Of a DNA stretch of 64,000 bases, positions 22,990-34,450 are shown in pieces. The position numbers were made by a program, and so were the translations under genes. The stretch is taken from contig WTPW01000998.1 of assembly GCA_009809945.1 (NCBI GenBank), positions 158,381 to 222,380 of the forward strand. The letters run 5' to 3'. The notes under the pieces are model-generated. The model was not told the origin of the DNA. It did not search any database and was given only the letters and a program-made list of their open reading frames with translations. Every line of letters starts with the position of its first letter. Positions within the stretch are counted from its first letter, which is position 1. This DNA is from Gigaspora margarita (Eukaryota; Glomeromycota; Glomeromycetes; Diversisporales; Gigasporaceae).

Positions 22990-24270
22990 TATATACTATA
23001 ATAGTGTATTTTTGAGTGCTAAACAAGTTTACTTAGGGTCAAAGTTATAATTCATTTGTAAAATTTTGTATGATGCTAAATTTTCTATATTTTTATTAAT
23101 AAAAATATAGAAAATTCTATATCATGCAAAATTTTACTAATGAATTATAACTTGGAGCTCTAAATAAACTTGTTCAGCACTAAAAATTACATTCTGATGG
23201 CATATAATTATTTAATTTTTTCAATTTTTGAAATAAATATAAGTAAAATTAGTAAATTTTCATCAAAATATAATATTGATTACCTTTATTTGAATATTTA
23301 AAAAAATCAAAAAAAATATTCCAATATAGTGTATTTTTTGATATTGAACATATTTACTTGGAGCTCAAAGTTATAATTAATTAGTAAAACTTGCATTATG
23401 TAGAAATTTCTATATTTTTATTAATAAAAATATAGAAAATTCAAAATTATGCAAATGTGTACTAATATTATAAGTTTGAGCTTTAAGTAAACTTGTTCAA
23501 CACAAAAAGATACTATATCAGTATATATTTGTTTGATTTTAATAAATTTTCAAATAAAGATGAGCAATATTACATTTTGATAAAAATTTACTATTTTTAC
23601 TTATCTTTATTTCAAAAATTAAAAAAAAATTAAATAAATTATATGCCGCCAAAATGTAGTTTTTAGTGCTAAACAAGTTTACTTAGGGCTCAAAGTTATA
23701 ATTAATTAGTAAAATTTTGCATAATAGAATTTTCTATATTTTTATTAATAAAATATAAAAAATTCAGAATCATGCAAAATTTTACTAATGAATTATAACT
23801 TAGGGTCCTAATTAATTTTGATTAGCACTAAATTCTATATTATTTTAGTATATTATTATTTTAACTTTTTTAATTTTTTAAATAAAGATGAGTAAAATTG
23901 GTAAATTTTCATCAAAAATGCATTTTTGCTCATATTTATTTAAAAAATTAAGAAAATTAAAAGAATATATACTGAAATAATGTATTTTTTAATGTTAAAC
24001 AAGTTTATTTAGAGCTCAAATTTATTATTCATTAGCAAAATTTTGCATATTGCAGAATTTTCTATATTTTTATTAATAAAAATACAAATAATTCTGTATT
24101 ATGCAAAATTTTACTAATGAAATATGACTTTGGGCACTAAATAAACATTCTTAGCATGCAAAATACATTATTTCAGTATATAATTATATTTTAAATAAGT
24201 TTATTTAGAGTCCAAAATTATAATCTATTAGTAAAATTTTGATAAAATTTTTTTTAAAATTGATCAATCA
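22990..24270. repeat. Palindromic satellite array P1, about four units of 325 bp
   Basis: Each unit holds a hairpin centred on TATTTTTATTAATAAAAATA (near 23100, 23430, 23750 and 24075). Its arms read AACAAGTTTACTTAG..AAAGTTATAATTAATTAGTA and the reverse complement. A second dyad (AGTAAAATTAGTAAATTTTC around CATCAAAAT) joins the units. The same unit is found at 25.6, 30.0 and 52.3 kb. Confidence 0.85.
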
Positions 24271-24389
24271 GAATCGTCTTATATGGAGAGGGGATACCCC
24301 TTGATAAAAAGATATTACATAATATCTGTCAGTGCCCTTATTTCTTTTTTTGTTTTAACTATTATATTTGCTCATATTCACTACTTTTT

Positions 24390-25020
24390 GCAAAGCGCCA
24401 AAGAAGTTAGAATTGGTGTTTTAGTAAAGTCCAGAAAAGTCAGATTATTTTCTTGCAAAGTTTCAAAGAAAGTTAAAAATAAATAAATAAAATAAATTTA
24501 AAAAAATAAGTAAAAAAAAGAGAACAAACAAAAAACAAAATATAAGTAAACTAAATTAAAATTAAATGAATCCCCAAATCTCTATTTTTTTTAAGTAAGA
24601 GTTCATTTTTTGTAATTCAGAAATTGTTAAAATCAAGGTTTTTGCAAAGTGCCAGAATAAATAAAAAAAATAAAAATTAAAGAAATAAGTAAAAAGAAAA
24701 CAAACAAAAAAATGAAAATGTAAACAAACTGAATAAAAAAAATAAAACCCAAATCTTTATTACTCTAAAGTAAGAGTTTTTAATAGAAATTGCTAAAATC
24801 AAGTTGTATATATTCTTGCAAAGTACCAGAAAAGTCTGGATTTGTTTGCAAAGTGTTGAAAAAGCCTAGGTTATTTTTTTTGCTAAGTGCTAGAATAAAA
24901 CAAATTAAAAAAAAAAAAAACAAAAAAAAAACAAAAACAAAATGAACAAAAAATATCAAATAAAAAAATAAATGAAGCACTAACTAAAATCTTTATTTTT
25001 CTAAAAAGGCATTCTTGAAA
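24390..25020 (+). repeat. GCAAAGTGCCAGAAAAGTC minisatellite with purine tracts
   Basis: CTTGCAAAGTGCCAGAAAAG and variants recur near 24390, 24450, 24640, 24815, 24850 and 24885, between A-rich tracts. The inverted counterpart lies at 26320-26960. Confidence 0.75.
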
Positions 25021-25034
25021 ATTTATAAATTGCT

Positions 25035-25235
25035 AAATAGGGTTCTGAGGTTCAGTTCAGTTCAATAAAAGTTCAGGTTCAGGTTCAATGAACCTGAACC
25101 TGAACCTGAACTTGAAAAATTTTTGAACCTGAACCTGAAACTAAACTTAAATTTATAAACATGAACCTGAATCGGAACTTAAAATAAGTTTAATTCAGGT
25201 TCAGTTCAAGGTTCATGAACATGTACAGGTTCGGT
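25035..25235. repeat. GAACCT array (copy 1)
   Basis: Hexamer GAACCT and its complement AGGTTC repeat in both orientations, forming hairpins such as CAGGTTCAATGAACCTG. Other arrays are at 32.1, 51.96 and 53.4 kb. Confidence 0.9.
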
Positions 25236-25254
25236 GACAAACTATAATAAATAG

Positions 25255-25620
25255 TGAAGATATATTTACTAAATATTTTTTTATTGTCTTTAGAATTTTT
25301 GAATTTGGAGTTTTTTAAAAAAATCTTTTTTTATTACTAAGTAAACCTTTTTTTAACTTCTAAGAAAAGTTGTAGAGAAGTGTCTTGCAATCAAAATAGT
25401 AGTTAAAATGTTAAAACCGACCCAGTAGATCATGAGATATAAGTATTTTAGTTTTTGAAACTATATGTTTTCTTTATATAAATAAAAAAGAAAGCAAATA
25501 GCTATAAAGACTAAAATACTTATACCTCATGATCCACAGGCTGATTTTAATATTTTAACTGTCATTTTGATTACAAAACTCTTTTTTACAACTTTAATTA
25601 GAAATTGAAAAGAGATTTAC
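25255..25620. repeat. Long hairpin H (copy 1), about 360 bp
   Basis: Left arm (TTTTTTATTACTAAGTAAAC, GTTGTAGAGAAGTGTCTTGC, GACCCAGTAGATCATGAGAT) and right arm (CTCATGATCCACAGGCTGAT, TTACAACTTT, TTTACTTATTA) pair around 25480. The same hairpin lies next to GAACCT arrays at 31.7-32.0 and 53.9-54.3 kb. Confidence 0.8.
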
Positions 25621-25624
25621 TTAT

Positions 25625-25870
25625 TAGAAATTTGAAAATAATAATATTTTTTATAATTTTATTAATAAAATTATGAAAAATATTATAATTCTCAAACATT
25701 TACTAATTAATACTATCTTAATGCTATAAAATATATTATATCAATATACTTTTGCTATATAATTTTAAATTTTTAAAAAAAGATTTTAACTTTGAATTTT
25801 TGATCAAAAATTCTAAAATTAAGCATCTTTTTTTAAAATTTAAAATTATAAAGTAAACATATGCTATTAT
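25625..25870. repeat. Palindromic satellite array P2, one unit
   Basis: Hairpin centre ATTTTATTAATAAAATTA near 25665 and second dyad TTTTTGATCAAAAATTC near 25800, as in array P4. Confidence 0.75.
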
Positions 25871-25904
25871 TTTTAGCAAATTTATAGTACTGAAATCTTT
25901 TGAA

Positions 25905-26110
25905 TGATTTTGTGAACCTGCAATATCTTTCAAAAGGTTTTGCTAACCACAATATATTTGAAATATTTCGCAATATATTTCAAAATATTTCAGTTTTTGA
26001 AATATTTTGAAAATGATTTCAAAAGATTTCAAAAGTGGTATCAAAATATTTTTCAAAATATTTCAAAATATTTTAGATCCAGAAAACCAATCTGGATTAG
26101 TAGATTTGTA
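25905..26110. repeat. TTTCAAAATATTT-rich repeat
   Basis: Words such as TTTCAAAAGATTT, ATATTTCAAAATATTTC and TTTGAAATATTTTG recur. The same composition appears at 29790-29950, on the far side of the tRNA-headed element inserted there. Confidence 0.6.
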
Positions 26111-26214
26111 ACCTGAGAGCACATTTCAAAATATTTCGATAATGTTCGAATATAATTTTCAAACTCTGTATTACAAGATCAGATTGATCTTTTGTTTATA
26201 ATTAGATTTTTTTA

Positions 26215-26325
26215 TATTGTTTTTTTTTGTTTTTTTTGTTTTTTTTTTTAGTTTTGTTTTATTTTTTTTCATTTTGTTTTTTCTCTTTTTTTTTTTATTT
26301 TTTTTTTAATTTTTTCTTTTTATTT
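26215..26325 (+). repeat. Poly(T)/pyrimidine tract
   Basis: Nearly continuous T with occasional G or A, the counterpart of the purine tracts at 24.5-24.96 kb. Confidence 0.85.
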
Positions 26326-26960
26326 TGGCACTTTACAAGAACACCAATCTAACTTCTCTGCTGACCTACAACTTTTCAGACTTTGCAGAAACACTGATTT
26401 GACTTTGCAAGCCTACTCAAACTTCTGACACTTTGCAAGAACACAGCTATTTCTCTGCAATTTCTAAATTTCAAGAACGTTTCTTTAAAGGAATAGTTTT
26501 ATTAAAGTGCAACTTTTCACAAGGTTTCGCTATATTTATTTTTTGTTTGACTCTTTTTGTTTTTGGTTTTTTTTTTTAAAATTTTTATTATTAATATATT
26601 TTATTCTGGCACTTTGCAAGAACACAACTCTTACTTTCTGGCACTTTGAAGAAAACCAACTCAGATTTTTTCAACATTCTGCAAACATTAACTTGGCTTT
26701 TGGCAATTTCTAAATTTTTAGAGAAATGGAAATTTGGGGCTTTCTTTATTTTTTTATTTAGTTTGCTTATATTTTTTGTTTTTTCATTTTTTTTTTTACT
26801 TATTTTTTAATTTTTATTTTATATTGCTGACTTCTTCAGCACTTTGCAAGAAAACAATATAACTTTTCTAGTACTTTACAAGAACCCAACTCTAACTTCT
26901 CCAGCACTTTGCAAAAACAATCTAGATTTTTTCAGCAATTTGCAAGAATACCAACACTTC
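26320..26960 (-). repeat. GCAAAGTGCC minisatellite, inverted copy
   Basis: GGCACTTTGCAAGAACACAA-type units recur about eight times, in reverse orientation to 24390-25020. The two blocks form arms of a palindrome centred near 25.65 kb, on hairpin H and the P2 unit. Confidence 0.75.
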
Positions 26961-28349
26961 TAAGAAGTGTTTTTTTTTATTTTTTTACTTCTCTACTATT
27001 TTTAGGAAGTATTTAAGGGTAGAGTATAATGATATTATTTTTACTATGAAACTTATTGTTATGATCTTTGGTAATACAAAATGTCTAATATAATATGTTA
27101 TTAAATATTCTAGATTTTTTATTTACTATCAAAAACCAGTTTTAAACTTGTTTTATTCTTCGCAAAAAAATTTTCCGTTGCAACTATCACTAACTTCTTG
27201 ACATATTTTTTTAAAAAGTTAAATATAAAATATTAAATTTTTTGCTTCGAAATAAAAATTCTGACATTAAAAATACCGTAAATGTAATTTTTTTATGATA
27301 TAAACAAAGTGCATTTTTATTTAACCATAGTAGCAAGTTTTTGTATGCTGTGCTATATAATATAACAATTTTACTATTATTGAAAATGATTGATATACAC
27401 TCTACCTTTAAAAAAAGAGCGAAACAAAGATGATAGCCAAACAAAAGAAATAGCCAAAGTAAAATGATAGTTAAAACAAAGAAGTAAAATAATAGCTAAC
27501 TGGGGTGAGCAAAAATAAACATGTAGGGCTAGTTTTTTATAGAATTATATGCTACGAAGTGCAAAAGTATTTTAAATATAGTTTTTTTTTTAATTTTTAA
27601 TTTTGTTTTTTTTGTTTTTTTTTTTGGTTTCATTTTTTCGTTATTTTTTTATTTTTTTTTGTATAATAATATATAATAAAATATGTAATATTGAATAAAA
27701 ATATATATTTAATTTAAAATAAATTTAAATGTATAATATATAATAATAAATAAAAAATATAAATTTTATATTAAATTGTGAAACAATGTGAAAACCTGTG
27801 AAAAATGTTCAAAATTTGCAAAATCGTGATTATGGGAATATGTATATTGTTTATTTATTATTGCAATAATATGCAAAATATTATCTCCTGCAGCCCCAGA
27901 GGGGGGTAATTAGGTATGGAGTTGTATTGTTTTTATTTGCTCTATTTTGCAATATTTCGCAATATATATATTTTTTTTTATTTTAACCCTATAGCGTAGC
28001 TAGAGGCACAGCTGGCGCCTCATTTTATTAAGGTCTTTTTTTATTCATAGGAACCCGACAAACCCGGGCTCCTATATTACATCATTATGTTTTTTCTACG
28101 ACTAAGCTACACCTTCCTTCATCGGTCATTTCCCCAACTTCAGTCCAGCCGGTCCACCACGGCAGGAATTTAAGGGATTTTTGCCCCCTGTACGCTTTTC
28201 TAGGACGTCACCTTTGTCGTCAACCTTGAGTACTTTGTCCGATTTTAGTTTGGCGGCACCTAGTTGGGAGCTTCAATTTTTTTTTTTTGTATCCCTCATG
28301 GGACTTTCCTAATTTGGTTATCAACACCGTGTTTTATACCTTGCAACCA

Positions 28350-28445
28350 GAATTTCACTGGGAGTATTCTTTTTTGTTCAACTGGATTTTCACTGGCAGT
28401 ATTCTTTTTTGTTCCACTAGAATTTCACTGGAAGTATTCTTTTAT
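28350..28445 (+). repeat. 35-bp minisatellite inside S1
   Basis: Three units of ATTTCACTGGNAGTATTC followed by TTTTTTGTTCNACT. The 95-codon open frame at 28264-28551 spans it; it is hydrophobic and repetitive, so I do not call it a gene. Confidence 0.8.
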
Positions 28446-28853
28446 TTCCTTTTTTGTCCAGATCTTCACTAGGGGTCTGCTTTTTCATATGCCATATTTT
28501 CATAGAGCATCCAAATGTGGGGGACGTCTAAAGCGGAGTAGATTCTTATAATATATTTTATCGAATTAACTTTAGGGTTAGGGTCATCTTAAGGCTAGAT
28601 TAAAGAAGTTTTGATTTATAATATATAAGCAAAATTGCCTTCTCAACATTTTTAATTAAAACACCAAGGTAGGTTTAGACTGCCATTTTTTGTATTTTTC
28701 AAGGTTTTCGCTTCTTTTTTTTGTTTGCTTCACCGAAGATCATCAAAATTCGATGATTTGATTGGCCAATTGTCACGTGATTCTGCTCTGCTTTAGATGA
28801 CCCCCAAATGTGGTTATATACCCGCATGCGGTCCTAGCACCCTGGTTCAGCCC

Positions 28854-29666
28854 AGTAATGGTAAATGACCTGAAATGACCCAAATGACCCAAATGACAAA
28901 TGACTAGTCATTGGGTCATTTCGAGGCTCAAATGACCTAGAAGGTCATTTAACATATGTTAGTTAATATTCTAATGCTCTTTAGCCAATCAGAATTGGCC
29001 GCCAACAAAATTAAACCATAATCAATAATTGTAGCTGTAAGTCAATTAATATTTATGTCTTAAGTAAAGTTGTTCGAAATAATAAATTGCATATTTCGAA
29101 CACTTTATTTAAGACATAAATATTAATTGACTTAGTAAAATTTGGGACTTTAATCTATAACTAAGATGATCAATAAGGAAAGTAATAAAGTTTGATAACT
29201 TACGAGCAATTCGACCAATAAAATTAGCAGATATTTTATATGCCAATGAACTAAATGAATTCATGATTTAATAGCTTGGAGTTATTTAAATTTCGATCAA
29301 ATGATTGAGTTATTTACCATTCCTGGGTGGGACCGGGCATATAAACTTTTATTGGGTTTTGGATCGAGTCTACAAATACCTAGCTCAACCCAGCTTACTT
29401 CGAAACCTATACGTATGCATTATCGTTATGCAGTTAAAGTTGATCAATCTATGTAAAAATATTAATATGGGATACAAACTCTATATGCACGATGGCCTAA
29501 TGACTAAATGACCCTCAAATGACCTCGGTCATTTCTAAATGACCATGGTCATTTGGTCATGAGTCATTTCTAAATGACCCAAAATTGAGATGACCGTTAA
29601 TGACCGGTCATTTCAGGGTCATTTGAGGTCATTTGAAAAATTTGCAAATGACCAGGTCATTTACCA
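28854..29666. mobile_element. MULE-type MITE with 10-bp target duplication
   Basis: Ends AGTAATGGTAAATGACC and GGTCATTTACCATCACT are inverted repeats, and GGTTCAGCCC flanks both sides (28844-28853 and 29667-29676). Subterminal regions are full of AAATGACC words in both directions (28860-28960 and 29510-29660). Long subterminal repeats and a 9-11 bp duplication fit MULEs. It sits inside S1. Confidence 0.8.
29037..29136. repeat. 100-bp near-perfect palindrome
   Basis: AAGTCAATTAATATTTATGT with CTTAAGTAAAGTTGTTCGAA on the left; the right arm is the reverse complement with a short gap. It lies inside the MULE-type MITE. Confidence 0.8.
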
Positions 29667-29984
29667 TCACTGGTTCAGCCCGTCCGTCTCGTGACTCCGT
29701 GTAGAATTAATGTTTCTAGTGGGACTTGAACTGGCGACCTTACATTTGGGACCTGAGAGTGTAACCAATACGCTATTGACCTACAGGTCCTTTCGCAATA
29801 TATTTCAAAATATTTAGAAATTTATTTTGAAGTATTTCAAAAGAAATGCATACTGAAATCTTTCAAAAGATTGCACATCTTTCGAAAGATTTTATGTTGA
29901 TTGCAATTCTTTCAAAAGATTTTGGCATGCAATTTCTTTTAAAAGATTTCGTATATTTATTTTGCTTATAATAGTATATTTATA

Positions 29985-30637
29985 TGCATAAAACAAGTCT
30001 ACTTAGATCTAAAGATATAATTAATTAGTAAACTTTCAAGAATAATTATAATTTTATTAATAATATTATGAAAAATATTATGATCCTCAAAATTTTACTA
30101 ATTAATACTATCTTAATGCTATAAATAAATTTGTTCTACACTATATCAGTATACTTTTATTTTATAATTTTAAATTTTAAGAAAATGATACTTAATTTTG
30201 TATTTTTGATCAAAAATTTCAAAATTAATCATCTTTTTTTTTAAATTTAAAATTATAAAAGTAAATATATACTGATATAGTATATTTTATGCATGAAACA
30301 AGTCTGCTTAGAGTATAAAGTTATAATTAATTGGTAAAATTTTGAGAATCATGGTATTTTTTATAATTTTATTAATAAAATTTTAAAAAAATGATATGAT
30401 CCTCAAATTTTATTAATTAATTATATCTTTATGCTCTAAGTATACTTGTTCTATATATAAAAATATACTATATTGGCATACTTTTATTTTATAATTTTAA
30501 GTTTTAAGCAAATAATATTTAAATTTAAAATTTTTGATCAAAAATTCAAACTTAAGCATCTTTTTCTTAAATTTTAAATCATAAAGTAAAAGTATATTGA
30601 TATTATGTATTTTTATGCATGGAACAAGATTACTTAT
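29985..30637. repeat. Palindromic satellite array P3, two units
   Basis: Hairpin centres near 30060 and 30375 (TTTTATTAATAAAATT) and second dyads TTTTTGATCAAAAATT near 30210 and 30535. Interrupted at 30638 by element S2. Confidence 0.8.
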
Positions 30638-30654
30638 AGTATGAAAATAGTATT

Positions 30655-31593
30655 TTTTTTATGTCAAAGTTTTTGTGTTGGAAAAAGGTTTTATTCAAGC
30701 CTGTGCCTCTTTGGGCACTTGCATTTGTTATATTGATAAGAATACAACTAGATACACATACAACTTTTGGTTGTCTAATTTAAGTAGTCTGCCCAAAGGT
30801 TCTACATGAGTTGCTATACCTATAACCCAACTAGGGGCCTATTTAAATCCTCTGGTCCATGCTTCACCTACCAATCCTACTTGTATCACTAGTACAAACC
30901 TCTAATATACAAATCAGTCAAGGTTAGTTCTGAATTCTTTACAGAATCCCCTTAGGACTAGTTTATTCTTGCAGAACACTTGGTAGAGCAGTTCCTGTTC
31001 CACACAGGTATTACCTACACTTCAGTAACTTATGCATCTACCAAGGCAGACTACTTGCAGTTCAGGAATTAGCCTAAACCACTACTATTATCTACTTCTG
31101 CCCTTGCAAGGTTCGCTCTGATCCTAGCACCCACTATTACTATCCTACCAGTCCTTATACTAGATCCACAAACTTCCAAACGAGTTAGCCCAAAGAGGTC
31201 AATATAGCTTTCTTCCCTTGGTACCTACTGCTAGAACATAGGTCCTTTTTTTCTGGTGCTACTCCGGTGGCCAGGTTGGTGAACCCTCTCCTTGAGAGTC
31301 TTGTTGTCTAATTCTCTAGCTCCAGTTTCTGATATTCTAGCTTTGGTAGTACTGTCAAAGTTCTTTGCTACCTCCTCACTTGGGGCTTGCCAAACGGGTA
31401 TACTATTTTTCTAGTTCCTTGGATTTTGTGCACCTGATAGCTTCTATTCAAGATGGTGTACCAAGCAACTGATTGACAAAAAATAGTTACTAGAACACAG
31501 GTCTAATTTCAAAGCATTGCTAGTAGGATTTGAACCCTAGACCTGCTACTTGGAGGGTGACAACTTACCAACTTCCCTAAGTCACCACACACT
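30655..31593 (-). mobile_element. tRNA-headed retroelement S2 (939 bp)
   Basis: On the minus strand the head (31593-31520) contains ACTTAGGGAAGTTGGTAAGT (A-box-like) and GGGTTCAAATCC (a consensus B-box). The tail is the T run at 30651-30660. A 17-bp target duplication, AGTATGARGATAGTATT with one mismatch, flanks it (30638-30654 and 31594-31610). GC content is clearly above the surroundings and there is no long ORF. The insertion interrupts satellite unit P3. Confidence 0.85.
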
Positions 31594-31679
31594 AGTATGA
31601 AGATAGTATTAAGTAGTAAATGTTTGAAAATAATAATATTTTTATAATTTTAATAATAAAATTATAAAAATATTATTAT

Positions 31680-32050
31680 TTTTAAATTTCTACTAAGTAA
31701 ATCTCTTTTTAACTTCTAATTAAAGTTGTAAAAGAGAGTCTTGTGATCAAAATAATAGTTAAAACTTAAAATCGACCTAGTGGATTATGAGATATTTGTA
31801 TTTTAGTCTTCATGGCTATTTGTTTTTTTATTTATATAAAAAGAAAATATATAGTTGCAAATCTAAACTACTTATATCTTGTGATCTACTTGGTTGATTT
31901 TAATGCCACTTTGATTGCAAGACACTTCTCTACAACTTTTTTTAAAAGTTGAAAAAAATGTTTACTGAGTAATAAAAAAAGGTTTTTTTGAAAAACTCAA
32001 ATTCAAAAATTCTAAAGACAGTAAAAAAATATTTAGTAAACATATCTTTA
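31680..32050. repeat. Long hairpin H (copy 2)
   Basis: Same sequence and symmetry as 25255-25620, with arms GTTGTAAAAGAGAGTCTTG and CAAGACACTTCTCTACAAC. Confidence 0.8.
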
Positions 32051-32084
32051 CTATTTACTATATTTTGTTACTAAACCTGAACAT

Positions 32085-32240
32085 GTTTATGAACCTTGAA
32101 CTGAACCTGCACTAAACATGAACTTGACTTAAAAGTTCAATACTGAACCTGAACTGAACATAAACTTGACTTAAAAGTTCAATATTGAACATGACTGAAC
32201 TGAACCTGAACCTGAACTTGACCAAAGTTCAGTTCAGGTT
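32085..32240. repeat. GAACCT array (copy 2)
   Basis: Repeats of TGAACCTGAAC and AAAAGTTCAATATTGAAC, again next to hairpin H. Confidence 0.85.
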
Positions 32241-32489
32241 TATAAAAACACTATTCCATGCATTAATGTGTACAAAAACATTCATTTTGTTGTTTTTTTT
32301 TGTTTTTTTTTTGCACTTATAATAATTTCCACGCATTGATGCACAAATTAAGCCAATAATTATTTGCTTTTTTTTTACTCTTATAATTTTTATTAGGATA
32401 AATGTTTTGGCGCCCATTACAATATTTGTCATGTGCAATATATAAACAATAATGATCATTGATAATCATTGTTTTTTTTTTGCTTTCAC

Positions 32490-33000
32490 ATTTTTTAGTT
32501 TAACCCATCTACATGTCTAACTAACCTTTATTTTTTTCAGCAATAGTCTTGTTACTGGAGTTGTTATTGCTGGAGTTGTCTGTGGAGTTGTCATTGCTAG
32601 AGTTGTCTTTGAAGTCACTATTTTTGGAGTTACTAATTTCATCACTTTCTTTTACTCTTTTGGTGTAGTGGCTTTTTCATTAGTTTGACCTGCGTATATG
32701 TGTAATTACATTTGTTTTTTTAAAAAAGTAAGTCTTGGTCTTGTCACTGAAGTTGTCATTGGACTACCCTTGTTTTTTTTGCAGGTAGTAGTTTTGTCAT
32801 TCGCATCGAATTCTTGTTTGTTCTTTTAGTGTAGTGGAGTTTTCGTAGTTTGACCCATGTACATGTTTGACTACCATTGTTTTTTTAAAAAATAATAGTC
32901 TTGTCACTGGTGTTGTCATTGAAGTCGTTTGTGATGCAGTTTTAGAGTCCTTTCTGGCCCTGGTACAACTATGTTGTATTTGGTAATGTGAATTCATCAT
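32490..33000 (+). repeat. Diverged tandem repeat, three units of 150-200 bp
   Basis: Each unit has GTTTGACCCATGTACATGT or a variant (near 32500, 32685 and 32850), a T run, then AGTCTTGTCACTGGAGTTGTC. Open frames across it are shadows. Confidence 0.65.
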
Positions 33001-33204
33001 TGAATAGGTTTTGTGGCATCAATTTTGGTTCATTTCTGGAGTTTCACTTATTTTAGTTCGTCATGTCATGCTATATTATGGTGGTTTAGGGTTAGATAAA
33101 GGTTAGGGTTGAGTTAATATTATAGAATTAGATAGCTATTTTCGGGGCAGGTTTAGAGAAGTATTTTCTTATTCGGCATGTAAATTATTAAATTAAAGTA
33201 TTTG

Positions 33205-33325
33205 CATTATAAAATTTAATTAATAAATAATTAAAATTAGTTAATAAAATACAAAATTTAGTTAATAAAACTTATAAAGTTTAGTTAATAAAATTATAAA
33301 ATTTAGTTAATAAAATAATACATAT
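33205..33325 (+). repeat. AT-rich tandem repeat, about 27-bp unit
   Basis: Four units of ATTTAGTTAATAAAATTATA. Confidence 0.8.
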
Positions 33326-33359
33326 ACAATATATATTATTATGTATATATGTATGGATA

Positions 33360-33579
33360 GGGTCCGTATTATTTCACTGACAATCACTTCACAGACACCT
33401 CATTCCACCGACAAATTATTCACCGACAGGTTAATTTTACCAATAGTACATTTCACCGAAGCTCATTTCACTGACAAATTTTTATCTATAAAGCACACTA
33501 ACTTTAACTCTAATTTTACCCTGACCCTACAATAACCTAATGACAATGACCAGAATTACTGTGAAATGATTGCCACCCG
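33360..33579. mobile_element. MITE with 9-bp target duplication, family F1 (TTTCACTGACAAW)
   Basis: GTATGGATA flanks both sides (33351-33359 and 33580-33588). The interior shares the TTTCAC..CAATCACTTCA and CATTTCACCGAAGCTCATTT blocks with the element at 49395-49697. Confidence 0.7.
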
Positions 33580-33628
33580 TATGGATATATGCTATTATAT
33601 GTTACCTGCACGTAAATATGCACAAGAC

Positions 33629-34450
33629 TAGGGATGGGTTCGGTCAGCTAGGTCAGCTATCGGTCAGCTATCATCAACTATCAACTAGTAGCCGACTATA
33701 GCCGGCTATAGCCGATAAATTATTTGATCAATTTCTTGATCAATTTTTCAATCAAGTATATAAACAAGTACCAAATAATTATATTTTTGTATGTTATACA
33801 GTTATACATATTAGAGTACCCTAGCCATGGTGAAAAAAAGTTCGGGCCACATGCTGTCAGCAGCCAATTAAAATAATCAAAATATTGAAGATCCGATCTA
33901 CATTTCAAAACAATCTAATTCTGGTCAAATTTGTAGATCATTTGGCCTATTAAGTAATTTCAGCCTAGATTTTGATCGTTGCTAAAATTTCACTATCACG
34001 TGATTTTTGGCCAATAAAATACCGAGATCAGGTGTAATGTAACACAAGCGGAAGATCAAAACAAAACGTTCGCTACGCTCATTTCCCTAAAATTTACATA
34101 AGAAATCACCTTTCGCGCCCTAATAAAAAATTCCTTGAGTGATTTTACTATATGTCTTGTTAACATCAAGCCCTATAGGAGCCCTAAAACGAACTTGAAG
34201 TTTTTTGGGCATAGTCACGTGACAGTGAAAAAGTGACGGCGATCCTGGGGAAGATGCTAGGGTATTTCTTGCAATAATTCTATATAATTTGTACACTTAA
34301 TGCTGAATTAAGCAATAATATGATTTATTAGCCAGGAAATAAAAAATTTGGTATCGGCTACCCGGTCAGCTAAGCCGTTATAGTCGACTATATCGACTAC
34401 GGCTATAGCTGATCGGCTAGCCGACTATTAGCTGACCGAACCCATCCCTA
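33629..34450. mobile_element. hAT-like TIR element (822 bp)
   Basis: The ends are perfect 22-bp inverted repeats starting TAGGGATGGGTTCGGTCAGC. Flanks CACAAGAC and CACGAGAC make an 8-bp duplication with one mismatch. Subterminal AGCTGACC and TAGCCGGC words recur. No transposase, so non-autonomous; 8-bp duplications and such ends fit hAT. A truncated relative lies at 5966-6310. Confidence 0.85.

Larger units (their letters stand above)
18725..27850. repeat. Inverted flanks of a nested 9-kb repeat block
   Basis: 18725-18880 (GCAAATTTTTAAACATTTAC, CGCAATTTAATATAAAATTT) is the diverged reverse complement of 27680-27845. 19960-20095 (the A/C-rich tract ending ACTACTTTTGCACTT) is the reverse complement of 27545-27665. 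About 1.07 kb is inserted in the left arm (18890-19950). Inside lie the Tc1-like relic, the gap element, satellite arrays and pyrimidine tracts. This may be one giant fold-back element or the sum of nested insertions. Confidence 0.5.
27970..29790 (-). mobile_element. tRNA-headed retroelement S1 with nested MITE
   Basis: Read on the minus strand, the head at 29790-29720 starts GGACCTGTAGGTCAATAGCG and reads on through ATTGGTTA (A-box-like), then AGTTCAAGTCCC (B-box-like). The other end carries a T run at 27971-27979, a poly(A) tail on the element strand. A 13-bp target duplication TTTCGCAATATAT flanks it (27955-27967 and 29791-29803). About 1.0 kb without the inserted MITE. The T-stem does not pair, so this is not a working tRNA. 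No reverse-transcriptase frame: a SINE or retroposed Pol III transcript, unusually long. Confidence 0.8.

Noticed and set aside
25035..25235. GAACCT arrays as telomere-like DNA
   Set aside because: Runs are short, occur in both orientations and are internal.
28264..28551. 95-codon hydrophobic ORF
   Set aside because: Spans a 35-bp minisatellite inside a retroposed element; no domain and no splice context.
28570..28590. TTAGGG repeats suggesting an interstitial telomere
   Set aside because: Only two units; similar short GGTTAGGG words at 33.1 and 62.5 kb are equally isolated.
29720..29790. Possible tRNA gene on the minus strand
   Set aside because: A- and B-box words are present but the T-stem and acceptor stem do not pair, and the sequence is the head of an element with a 13-bp target duplication and a poly(A) tail.
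31520..31593. Possible tRNA gene on the minus strand
   Set aside because: Good B-box, but no closed cloverleaf, and it is the head of element S2.
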